21,317 nt of DNA from an uncultured Rhodanobacteraceae bacterium (lineage in GTDB: Bacteria; Pseudomonadota; Gammaproteobacteria; Xanthomonadales; SZUA-5). Below, one piece after another: positions 15,261-21,317 of this stretch; positions within the stretch are counted from its first letter, which is position 1, and each line of letters begins with the position of its first letter. The stretch lies in assembly GCA_937928755.1 (NCBI GenBank), contig CALEZI010000198.1:1-21317 (forward strand), read 5' to 3'. The notes beneath the pieces are model-generated. The model made no database searches, had not been told where the DNA came from, and saw only the letters and a program-made list of their open reading frames with translations. Position numbers and translations under genes: made by a program.

Positions 15261-16718
15261 TCAGCCACCCACGCGCACAAAACCCTTGGTCAGGTTTTCC
15301 TGCAGCAACTGCTCCGCAAGCGCCTGTGCGCGAGCTTCCGTGGCGGCGACATCCAGCGTGACCTTGAGCGGCTCGGCGCGCCGCGCGGAATAGTCGGTCC
15401 AATAGAGCAGCCACGGAAAGGGCAGGTCGCCGGCCTTGTGCACCACCACCAGCTTGCGCAGCATTTCGCCTTTGGCGTAGACCTCACGGCGCACGATGCG
15501 GGTTTCGTTGACGCTGGCGGTTGGTGCCGGTCGATCGCCGCTGGCGCCGACCTGTTCGATGCGCGCGCCGCCGCTCTTCCATTCCTTGTCTTCGCGCAGG
15601 CATTCGAAGCGCGCGAAGGTGAGCCGCGGACACGGCGTCAGCCCGAGGAATCGCCAGCCGCCGGCGGTCTCGTCCCAGGCGATCATCTGCGTACGCTGTT
15701 CGCGACCGCCCTCGGCGACCACCAGGTCCTCGCCGTGCACTTCGGCGATCAGCTTCGGGCGCACGAACTGCACGGGGCGGCCGGACGAATCGGTCATCGG
15801 CAATGGCGCGTCGACCTTGAGCGGACGCAGCCGATCGAGCAGGGCGACACGCTCGGTATCGGTCAGACCGGAGCCGACGCGGACGAAGGTCTGCACAAAG
15901 GACTCGGGGCCGGCGCCGGCGTACACCAGACCGGTCAGCAGCGAGGTGACGCCGTACTGGCCTTCGAACTCGCCCTCGATGAAGCCCATGATCAGCGCGT
16001 CGACCGTGCGGTGCGGCTTCACCTTGAAACACTCGGCGCGGTTGAGCCGACGCAGGACCACGCCTTCGCCACCGGATTCCACCGCGGTCGCGAACAACGC
16101 GGGCACTTCGCGCTCGGCCGCCACTTCGGCCGCTTGCGCGTGCACCGACTGCGACTCGTCGGTGCCGCCAATGTCGCGCAGCCAGGCCAACGTGGTGCCA
16201 AAGTCGGCCTGCTGGCCGCGCAGGTCGCGGCCGTCGACCATCACCGCGTCGAGCAGTGCCAGCTTGAGGCGCGCAATGTCGGCGTCGCTGCCACTGAAGG
16301 ACAGCCGGATCACGTCCGCCACGCCCGTGCGCCGACCGCCATCGTCCGCGCCAGTGTCGAGATACAGTTCGCAGCGAAGCAATGTGCGTTTGACACCCGC
16401 CGCCGCCAATCGCGCAGCCAGTGCGTCCAACGCCGGAAGACCGACGCGCACGCGGCCACCGGGGGCGGAAAAGGCGAATGCGTCCTGGCCCTGCTCCCAG
16501 TACACGAACACGCCTTCGCCATCGTATTTGTGCGCGACCAGCACCGGATCGTTGCCGGCGAAGCGTTGCGCCAGTTCCGCCGGCGACAGCGCGTTTATCT
16601 TGCGCATCACCGAGTTTTCGAACTCGGTGGCGATCGCCATCAGCACGTGATCGGTGACCGCGCCGCCGGTGGCGATGCCGTAGCGGCCGCGCATGGCCAG
16701 TTTGCTGCGGTCGATCAT
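15261..16718 (-). CDS. ATP-dependent DNA/RNA ligase-like nucleotidyltransferase
   Basis: This 485-residue protein has the covalent nucleotidyltransferase core. Motif I is KYDGEG with Lys64 as the expected AMP-accepting residue. A motif III-like RCELYL follows (Glu117), then LLDAVMVDGRDLRG (155-168). Motif IV is EGVVLRR (218-224) and motif V FKVKPHRT (231-238). An OB-fold-like segment begins near FVRPKLIAEV (318-327). The C-terminal ~75 residues form an extra module rich in aromatics (WLLYWTDYS). The 63 residues before motif I (GRYGIATGGAVTDHV...) are also unusual. The Arg that normally ends motif I in DNA ligases (KxDGxR) is Gly69 here. GGAGG lies seven bases before ATG 16718, which overlaps the preceding gene's stop. 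Whether it joins DNA or RNA cannot be told. Confidence 0.8.
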   Translation of the reverse strand: MIDRSKLAMRGRYGIATGGAVTDHVLMAIATEFENSVMRKINALSPAELAQRFAGNDPVLVAHKYDGEGVFVYWEQGQDAFAFSAPGGRVRVGLPALDALAARLAAAGVKRTLLRCELYLDTGADDGGRRTGVADVIRLSFSGSDADIARLKLALLDAVMVDGRDLRGQQADFGTTLAWLRDIGGTDESQSVHAQAAEVAAEREVPALFATAVESGGEGVVLRRLNRAECFKVKPHRTVDALIMGFIEGEFEGQYGVTSLLTGLVYAGAGPESFVQTFVRVGSGLTDTERVALLDRLRPLKVDAPLPMTDSSGRPVQFVRPKLIAEVHGEDLVVAEGGREQRTQMIAWDETAGGWRFLGLTPCPRLTFARFECLREDKEWKSGGARIEQVGASGDRPAPTASVNETRIVRREVYAKGEMLRKLVVVHKAGDLPFPWLLYWTDYSARRAEPLKVTLDVAATEARAQALAEQLLQENLTKGFVRVGG

Positions 16719-17419
16719 GGGCTTGCCTCCGGCGTTTCTGGCAGCTTGAGTTCCTGGTCCGAGAGCAACAGGACCAGTTTGTAGCGATCGCCGTCGACCT
16801 CGCCGTGCAGGAAGGCGCGGTAAGCTGTTCCGGCCTCGCGAATCACCAGCGGCAAATTGCCCTTGGGCCCGGCGCCCAGTACGGCGACCTCGCCCTTGGC
16901 CGCGAGATCGCGCGCCAGGTCGCGCAGGAACTCGAAGGTCAGGCCGTCGACATGCGCCACTTGCAGCATCTGCTTGAAGGCGAATGCGGCCAGCGCCTCG
17001 GCCATCGGCAGGCGCTTGCCCAGGCGAATCGGATGCAACTCGTTCAGATTGCTGTGGCGCACCAGATGCGGTCGGCGCGCTTTCTCCTGCCCCAGCGCAT
17101 CGTAGACCACGTCGGTGTCGGCAAAATCGCCGATCGGGCGCGGTTCGGGCGCGTCTGGATCGAACCATGCGGGGCTGGTCGAGTCGGCTTCGATTTCGCT
17201 GCCGGCCAGTTCCAGATCCAGTTCCGGATCGCCGGCGACCAGCGCATCGAAAGTCAGATCCGGCGGCTTACGACGTATGCCACTGATCAGCCGGTGGCTG
17301 GCGATTTCGCCGACCCGGGTCACATTGTGCAGCGCCGGCCGCGGGCGGTCGGCGGGCAGGCCATGCAACGCGACGCGCGCGCTGCGTCCGGCGTATTCGA
17401 GGTGCAGAGTTATTGCCAT
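16715..17419 (-). CDS. Uncharacterised 234-aa protein, middle gene of ligase operon
   Basis: I do not recognise this family. No signal peptide or membrane helix is apparent, so it is probably cytoplasmic. The N-terminal ~60 residues (ITLHLEYAGRSARVALHGL) look beta-rich. A linker of acidic and Pro-rich residues (about 70-115) follows. The C-terminal half contains HSNLNELHPIRLGKRLP, a helical stretch (AEALAAFAFKQMLQVAHVDG), and a strand-rich end (AVLGAGPKGNLPLVIREAG, KLVLLLSDQELK). There are no cysteines, and no obvious catalytic motif was seen. GAGG seven bases before ATG 17419 supports the start. The stop overlaps the ligase ATG by four bases, so the two proteins are probably made in matched amounts and may form a complex. 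Confidence 0.85.
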   Translation of the reverse strand: MAITLHLEYAGRSARVALHGLPADRPRPALHNVTRVGEIASHRLISGIRRKPPDLTFDALVAGDPELDLELAGSEIEADSTSPAWFDPDAPEPRPIGDFADTDVVYDALGQEKARRPHLVRHSNLNELHPIRLGKRLPMAEALAAFAFKQMLQVAHVDGLTFEFLRDLARDLAAKGEVAVLGAGPKGNLPLVIREAGTAYRAFLHGEVDGDRYKLVLLLSDQELKLPETPEASP

Positions 17420-17460
17420 TGACGATCCTCAGTGTGCGCGTGTCGGCGCATCAACAATTG

Positions 17461-17550
17461 GAGGGCGAGAGGGCGAGAGGGCGAGAAGGCACGCCAAAGC
17501 AAATCGGAACGAAAGTGAGATCTTGCGTGCCCTCGTGCCCTCGTGCCCTC
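17461..17550. repeat. Inverted repeat with GAGGGCGA / GTGCCCTC iterated arms
   Basis: The left arm (17461-17494) is three GAGGGCGA 8-mers followed by GAAGGCACGC. The right arm (17525-17550) is GC followed by three GTGCCCTC 8-mers. They pair imperfectly because the left unit ends GA where the right's complement ends AC. It lies within the 135-bp gap between the first and second genes of the ligase operon. Confidence 0.85.
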
Positions 17551-17554
17551 ATCC

Positions 17555-18121
17555 CTAGATCATCGAGAAATCGAGTTCATCGGCGTCGTCCGCTTCTGCC
17601 TCGGCGTCGAAGAAGTCGTAAGTGACCGACAGGTCGAGGAAGGTCGAACGCTTGGCCAGCCCGACCAGCAGAAAGGCGCCATCGGCGCGCACCAGCACCA
17701 ACGCATCCTTCGACTGCGGGCTCTTGCGGTAATTGAACTCGGTGCGATACAGCCCGGGCGCGAGGCCGCTGCCGGACAAGGGATAGCTGTCGCTGACCTG
17801 GAACTCGGCGAGTCGCGAGATCGGCACCGGCTCCAGCGGCGACTCGACATCGAACGAGCTGGGTCTGAGCTCCACGGGTTGGCCATCGATGGTGACTTCG
17901 ACCGGATCGACCGGCGAACCTTCGGGGTCGGCGCGCACCGAACTGACAGCCCCGCTCGGCAACAGGCGCCCGTCTGCCAGCAACAGGCCGCGACTCAGTG
18001 TCTTGCCGTCTTTCTCGGCGATGCGCCGCGCGTAGCCGTACAGCGACTTCTTGTCGACCTTGGATTCCAATTCGTAAGCGAGCAGCGACTCGCCGATGCG
18101 GAACTGCAGACTGCGCGCCAT
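17555..18121 (-). CDS. Uncharacterised 188-aa protein with acidic tail, first gene of ligase operon
   Basis: I do not recognise this family. The protein opens MARSLQFRIGESLLAYELES and has a conserved-looking VDKKSLYGYARRIAEKDGKT segment followed by RGLLLADGRLLPSGAVSSV (residues 23-62). A second part (LYRTEFNYRKSPQSKDALVL, FLLVGLAKRSTFLDL) seems beta-rich. The last 20 residues (DAEAEADDADELDFSMI) are strongly acidic, which could mimic nucleic acid or bind a basic partner. There are no cysteines, signal peptide or membrane segment. GGAG (plus-strand 18128-18131) lies six bases before ATG 18121. An upstream in-frame start at 18214 is rejected because it would read into the repeat zone. It is separated from the next gene by a hairpin element. 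Confidence 0.8.
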   Translation of the reverse strand: MARSLQFRIGESLLAYELESKVDKKSLYGYARRIAEKDGKTLSRGLLLADGRLLPSGAVSSVRADPEGSPVDPVEVTIDGQPVELRPSSFDVESPLEPVPISRLAEFQVSDSYPLSGSGLAPGLYRTEFNYRKSPQSKDALVLVRADGAFLLVGLAKRSTFLDLSVTYDFFDAEAEADDADELDFSMI

Positions 18122-18149
18122 GTTGCGCTCCGTTGCATTTGATCGGCGG

Positions 18150-18179
18150 AGACTAGCCAAGCGGCGGGATTGTCGGCAA
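18150..18179 (-). promoter_or_regulatory. Possible promoter of the ligase operon
   Basis: On the minus strand, TTGCCG (18174-18179) is followed after 18 bases by TAGTCT (18150-18155). The fit to sigma-70 consensus is only moderate (4/6 and 3/6), but position is suitable, ending 28 bases before the ATG. No better candidate was seen between the gene and the repeat at 18216. Confidence 0.3.
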
Positions 18180-18215
18180 TGGGTTCGTGCGGCGGTCGGC
18201 GCACGCCCATTCAAA

Positions 18216-18506
18216 CGTAGGTCACGTTGCCCGCAGGGCTACGTGACAATGGGCCTCCTGTCACTTGTCAAGCTGCGCAGCAATCTCGGGACGTGTTTTT
18301 GTCCGCAAAGGACGCAAAGGACGCAAAGGGAGCAAAGATTGCTCAACAAGGTCGCGGGCGTCCCCTCGTACGCCGACACCATCCCCGTCTTGGGCTTTCC
18401 TTTGCGTTCTTTGCGTCCTTTGCGGACAAAAGCTCATTCCGCAAGCCGTGCAACTATCGGCCAGGGGCTCCAATGTCACGTAGCCCTGCGGGCAACATGA
18501 CCTACG
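18216..18506. repeat. Composite repeat: 33-bp inverted arms enclosing another inverted repeat
   Basis: Outer arms 18216-18248 and 18474-18506 are reverse complements over 33 bases with one mismatch (CGTAGGTCACGTTGCC... against ...GGCAACATGACCTACG), the same family as 15123-15202. Between them, instead of a 10-base loop, lie 225 bases that include the complete CGCAAAGGA element copy C. The composite occupies most of the 509-bp gap between the divergent ligase operon and acnD. Confidence 0.9.
18296..18431. repeat. Inverted repeat of CGCAAAGGA units, copy C
   Basis: The left arm (18296-18328) is identical to that of copy B. The right arm (18400-18431) has the complementary units with one substitution (TTTGCGTTC for TTTGCGTCC). 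The interior (18329-18399) differs in sequence from that of copy B. Confidence 0.9.
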
Positions 18507-18543
18507 AACCTCTTTTCCCGCGAGACCTGCAACTATCGGCCAG
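18449..18543. repeat. 16-bp direct repeat TGCAACTATCGGCCAG
   Basis: Exact copies lie at 18449-18464 and 18528-18543, 79 bases apart, bracketing the right outer arm of the composite repeat. They may record a duplication that accompanied its insertion. Confidence 0.7.
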
Positions 18544-18630
18544 CAGCAACTGGCGCGTGCGCCGCTTATCATCCGCGGCCTCGGCGAACGCCTGCCGTGC
18601 GCCGCCTCCCATGTCGCTGGAGTTCCGGTC

Positions 18631-21222
18631 ATGAACCAACTGTTCCGCAAGTCGCTGGCCGGCACCGGCTACGACTACTTCGACGCCCGCGCGGCGATCG
18701 ATGCCATTTCGCCCGGCGCCTATGCCGCGCTACCGTACACTTCGCGCGTACTCGCCGAGAATCTGGTACGTCGCTGCGACCCGGCGATGCTGGACGAATC
18801 CTTGCGGCAACTGATCGAACGCCGGCGCGATCTTGATTTTCCGTGGTTCCCCGCGCGCGTTGTGTGTCACGACATTCTCGGTCAGACGGCGCTGGTGGAT
18901 CTGGCGGGGCTGCGCGATGCCATCGCCGATCAGGGCGGCGATCCGGCGCAGGTCAATCCGGTAGTGCCGGTGCAGTTGATCGTCGACCACTCGCTGGCGG
19001 TCGAATACGGAGGTTTCGATCCCGACGCCTTCGCCAGGAATCGAGCCGTCGAGGACCGTCGCAACGAGGACCGTTTCCACTTCATCGACTGGACCAAAAA
19101 GGCATTCAGGAACGTCGATGTGATTCCGCCGGGCAACGGCATCATGCATCAGATCAATCTGGAGCGGATGTCGCCGGTCATCGGCGTGACCGAAGGCGTC
19201 GCATACCCGGACACCTGCGTCGGGACCGACAGCCACACGCCGCACGTCGATGCGCTCGGCGTGATCGCGATCGGCGTTGGTGGCCTCGAAGCCGAAAACG
19301 TCATGCTCGGGCGCGCATCGTGGATGCGTCTGCCCGATATCATCGCCGTCGAACTGTGCGGCAAGCCTGCGCCCGGCATCACGGCGACCGACGTGGTGCT
19401 GTCGCTCACCGAATTCCTGCGCAAGCAGAAGGTGGTCGGCGCCTGGCTCGAATTTCGCGGCGAGGGCGCCGCGGCGCTGACGCTCGGCGATCGCGCAACG
19501 ATTTCCAACATGGCGCCCGAGTACGGCGCCACCGCAGCGATGTTCTTCATCGACGGCAATACCCTCGACTACCTGCGCCTGACCGGACGCAGCGACGAGC
19601 AGGTCGCGCTGGTGGAGACCTATGCGAAGACTGCCGGACTGTGGGCCGACGCGCTGGCCACTGCGCAGTACGAGCGCACGCTGCAGTTCGACTTGAGCAG
19701 CGTGGTGCGCACGATGGCGGGGCCGTCGAATCCGCACGCGCGTGTGGCGACCCGCGATCTGGCTGCGCGAGGGATTGCCAGCCAGTGGACCGAGACTCCG
19801 GGGCAGATGCCCGATGGCGCGGTGATCATCGCCGCGATCACCAGTTGCACCAATACCAGCAACCCGCGCAACGTGATCGCCGCGGGGCTGTTGGCGCGCA
19901 ATGCCAATCGCGCCGGTCTGACGCGCAAGCCGTGGGTGAAGAGTTCGCTGGCGCCTGGTTCCAAGACCGTCGCGCTGTACCTGGAGCAGGCCGGCCTGAA
20001 GAGCGAACTGGAACAGCTCGGGTTTGGCATCGTCGCCTTCGCCTGCACCACCTGCAACGGCATGAGCGGCGCGCTGGATCCGGTCATCCAGCAGGAGATC
20101 GTCGAGCGAGACCTGTATGCCACCGCGGTACTGTCGGGCAATCGCAACTTCGATGGGCGCATCCACCCGTACGCCAAACAGGCATTCCTCGCGTCGCCGC
20201 CGCTGGTGGTGGCTTACGCCATTGCCGGGACCATCCGCTTCGATATCGAGAAGGATGCGCTGGGACACACGGCCGACGGCACACCCGTGCTGCTCAAGGA
20301 TCTGTGGCCGACGGACGCCGAGATCGACGCCATCGTCGCCTCGTCGGTGAAACCGGAGCAGTTCAGAGCGGTCTATGAGCCGATGTTCAAGCTTGCGTTG
20401 GACAGCGGCGAGAAAGTCAGTCCGCTGTACGACTGGCGCCCGATGAGCACCTACATCCGCCGCCCGCCGTACTGGGAAGGTGCGCTGGCAAAACCGCGCG
20501 CGCTGACCGGCATGCGCCCGCTGGCGATCCTGCCCGACAACATCACCACCGACCACCTGTCGCCGTCCAACGCGATCATGCTCGACAGCGCCGCCGGCGC
20601 GTACCTGGCGAAAATGGGCCTGCCGGAGGAGGACTTCAATTCCTACGCCACGCATCGCGGCGATCACCTGACCGCACAGCGCGCGACCTTCGCCAACCCG
20701 ACGCTCAAGAACGAGATGGTGCGCAAGGATGATGGATCGGTGCGTGCGGGTTCGCTGGCGCGGGTGGAGCCGGAAGGCGAGGTCATGCGCATGTGGGAAG
20801 CGATCGAGACCTACATGCAGCGCGGCCAGCCGCTGATCATCGTCGCCGGCGCCGACTACGGCCAGGGCAGCTCGCGAGACTGGGCGGCCAAGGGCGTGCG
20901 CCTGGCTGGCGTCGAAGCGATTGCCGCCGAGAGCTTCGAGCGCATCCACCGCACCAATCTGATCGGCATGGGTGTGCTGCCGCTGGAGTTCCAGCCCGGC
21001 ACGACGCGACTGACGCTGCGGCTGGACGGCACCGAGACCTACGACGTCCTCGGCAGTCGCACGCCGCGCGCAACGCTGACGCTGGTGGTGAACCGGCGCA
21101 ACGGTGAGCGCATCGAGGTGCCGGTGACCTGTCGCCTCGACACCGCCGAGGAAGTGTCGATCTACGAGGCCGGCGGTGTATTGCAACGCTTTGCGCAGGA
21201 TTTCCTGCAGAGTGCGCGGTAA
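18631..21222 (+). CDS. acnD: Fe/S-dependent 2-methylisocitrate dehydratase AcnD
   Basis: This 863-residue aconitase-family enzyme most likely dehydrates 2-methylcitrate in the methylcitrate cycle of propionate breakdown, working with PrpF. The N-terminal region (DYFDARAAIDAI, LPYTSRVLAENLVRRCDP, DFPWFPARVVCHDILGQTAL) closely follows AcnD proteins as I remember them, rather than AcnA. Iron-sulfur ligands are Cys406 (SCTNTS), Cys472 and Cys475 (CTTCNG). The swivel domain carries GADYGQGSSRDWAAKG. GGAG at 18619-18622 lies eight bases before ATG 18631. A weak -10-like TATCAT is at 18567-18572 without a convincing -35. No prpB, prpC or prpR lies upstream. prpF could lie beyond the right edge. Confidence 0.9.
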   Translation: MNQLFRKSLAGTGYDYFDARAAIDAISPGAYAALPYTSRVLAENLVRRCDPAMLDESLRQLIERRRDLDFPWFPARVVCHDILGQTALVDLAGLRDAIADQGGDPAQVNPVVPVQLIVDHSLAVEYGGFDPDAFARNRAVEDRRNEDRFHFIDWTKKAFRNVDVIPPGNGIMHQINLERMSPVIGVTEGVAYPDTCVGTDSHTPHVDALGVIAIGVGGLEAENVMLGRASWMRLPDIIAVELCGKPAPGITATDVVLSLTEFLRKQKVVGAWLEFRGEGAAALTLGDRATISNMAPEYGATAAMFFIDGNTLDYLRLTGRSDEQVALVETYAKTAGLWADALATAQYERTLQFDLSSVVRTMAGPSNPHARVATRDLAARGIASQWTETPGQMPDGAVIIAAITSCTNTSNPRNVIAAGLLARNANRAGLTRKPWVKSSLAPGSKTVALYLEQAGLKSELEQLGFGIVAFACTTCNGMSGALDPVIQQEIVERDLYATAVLSGNRNFDGRIHPYAKQAFLASPPLVVAYAIAGTIRFDIEKDALGHTADGTPVLLKDLWPTDAEIDAIVASSVKPEQFRAVYEPMFKLALDSGEKVSPLYDWRPMSTYIRRPPYWEGALAKPRALTGMRPLAILPDNITTDHLSPSNAIMLDSAAGAYLAKMGLPEEDFNSYATHRGDHLTAQRATFANPTLKNEMVRKDDGSVRAGSLARVEPEGEVMRMWEAIETYMQRGQPLIIVAGADYGQGSSRDWAAKGVRLAGVEAIAAESFERIHRTNLIGMGVLPLEFQPGTTRLTLRLDGTETYDVLGSRTPRATLTLVVNRRNGERIEVPVTCRLDTAEEVSIYEAGGVLQRFAQDFLQSAR

Positions 21223-21261
21223 GCTCTCGCCAAGTACATCGCAAGTATCTGAAAGAAAAGA

Positions 21262-21317
21262 TTTTTCCGCAAAGGACGCAAAGGACGCAAAGGAAAGCAA
21301 AGCCAGCAGAACATCAA
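21262..21317. repeat. CGCAAAGGA-unit repeat, copy D, cut by the window edge
   Basis: TTTTTC followed by nearly three CGCAAAGGA units (21262-21292) matches the left arms of copies B and C, except that it lacks GT before CCGC. The expected right arm would lie beyond the window. It sits 40 bases after the acnD stop. Confidence 0.8.

Noticed and set aside
16719..17168. N-terminal extension of the ligase frame to 635 aa
   Set aside because: The extra 150 residues are Arg/Ala-rich out-of-frame translation of the 234-aa gene. ATG 16718 has a strong GGAGG and overlaps that gene's stop.
15261..18121. Ku/LigD-type NHEJ locus
   Set aside because: There is no Ku-like, primase-polymerase or LigD nuclease domain. 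The ligase is coupled to two unrelated proteins.
18730..21300. 856-aa minus-strand open frame opposite acnD
   Set aside because: Antisense shadow. Its start lies in the CGCAAAGGA repeat (FASFASFA), and no recognisable motifs are present.

Overview
The window is high-GC DNA, densely coded on both strands. The gene set points to a gammaproteobacterium: mfd next to a csiV-like gene, RapA, AcnD-type aconitase, and many REP-like intergenic hairpins of the kind seen in Xanthomonadales/Lysobacterales and Pseudomonas. The order-level placement is inferred from memory of these families. No rRNA, tRNA or CRISPR array was seen.

Layout. Bases 1-490 hold the end of an unidentified gene and several inverted repeats. 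From 491 to 4191, four plus-strand genes run close together: a CorA-type metal transporter, a GNAT acetyltransferase, a short-chain dehydrogenase lacking the usual catalytic Tyr, and a CPD photolyase. Two of the three junctions are stop/start overlaps. Bases 4192-4689 are a tandem array of a 174-bp unit built from palindromes. Next come three minus-strand genes: rapA (4690-7602), then csiV and mfd (7805-12021), with mfd upstream and csiV overlapping its stop codon. A toxin-antitoxin pair (AbrB-type antitoxin, Doc-type Fic toxin) lies at 12199-12827 with a clear promoter and operator-like palindromes. A DUF885 membrane-anchored putative metallopeptidase follows on the minus strand (13043-14863).

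The least familiar part is 15261-18121, a minus-strand operon of three genes: a 188-aa protein with an acidic tail, a 234-aa protein, and a 485-aa ATP-dependent ligase-like nucleotidyltransferase. I recognise neither partner. No Ku, LigD primase or recognisable end-processing enzyme is present, so this is not an ordinary NHEJ locus. It is the best candidate here for an undescribed system. AcnD, an enzyme of the methylcitrate cycle, closes the window on the plus strand (18631-21222), without prpB, prpC or prpF visible beside it.

The second theme is repeat content. Nearly every gap between convergent or divergent genes carries a hairpin element. Several have arms that are themselves about three copies of a 7-9 bp unit (CGCAAAGGA, GGGGGCT, GAGGGCGA). 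One such element appears to have inserted in frame into the signal-peptide region of csiV. Another sits inside the loop of a different hairpin.
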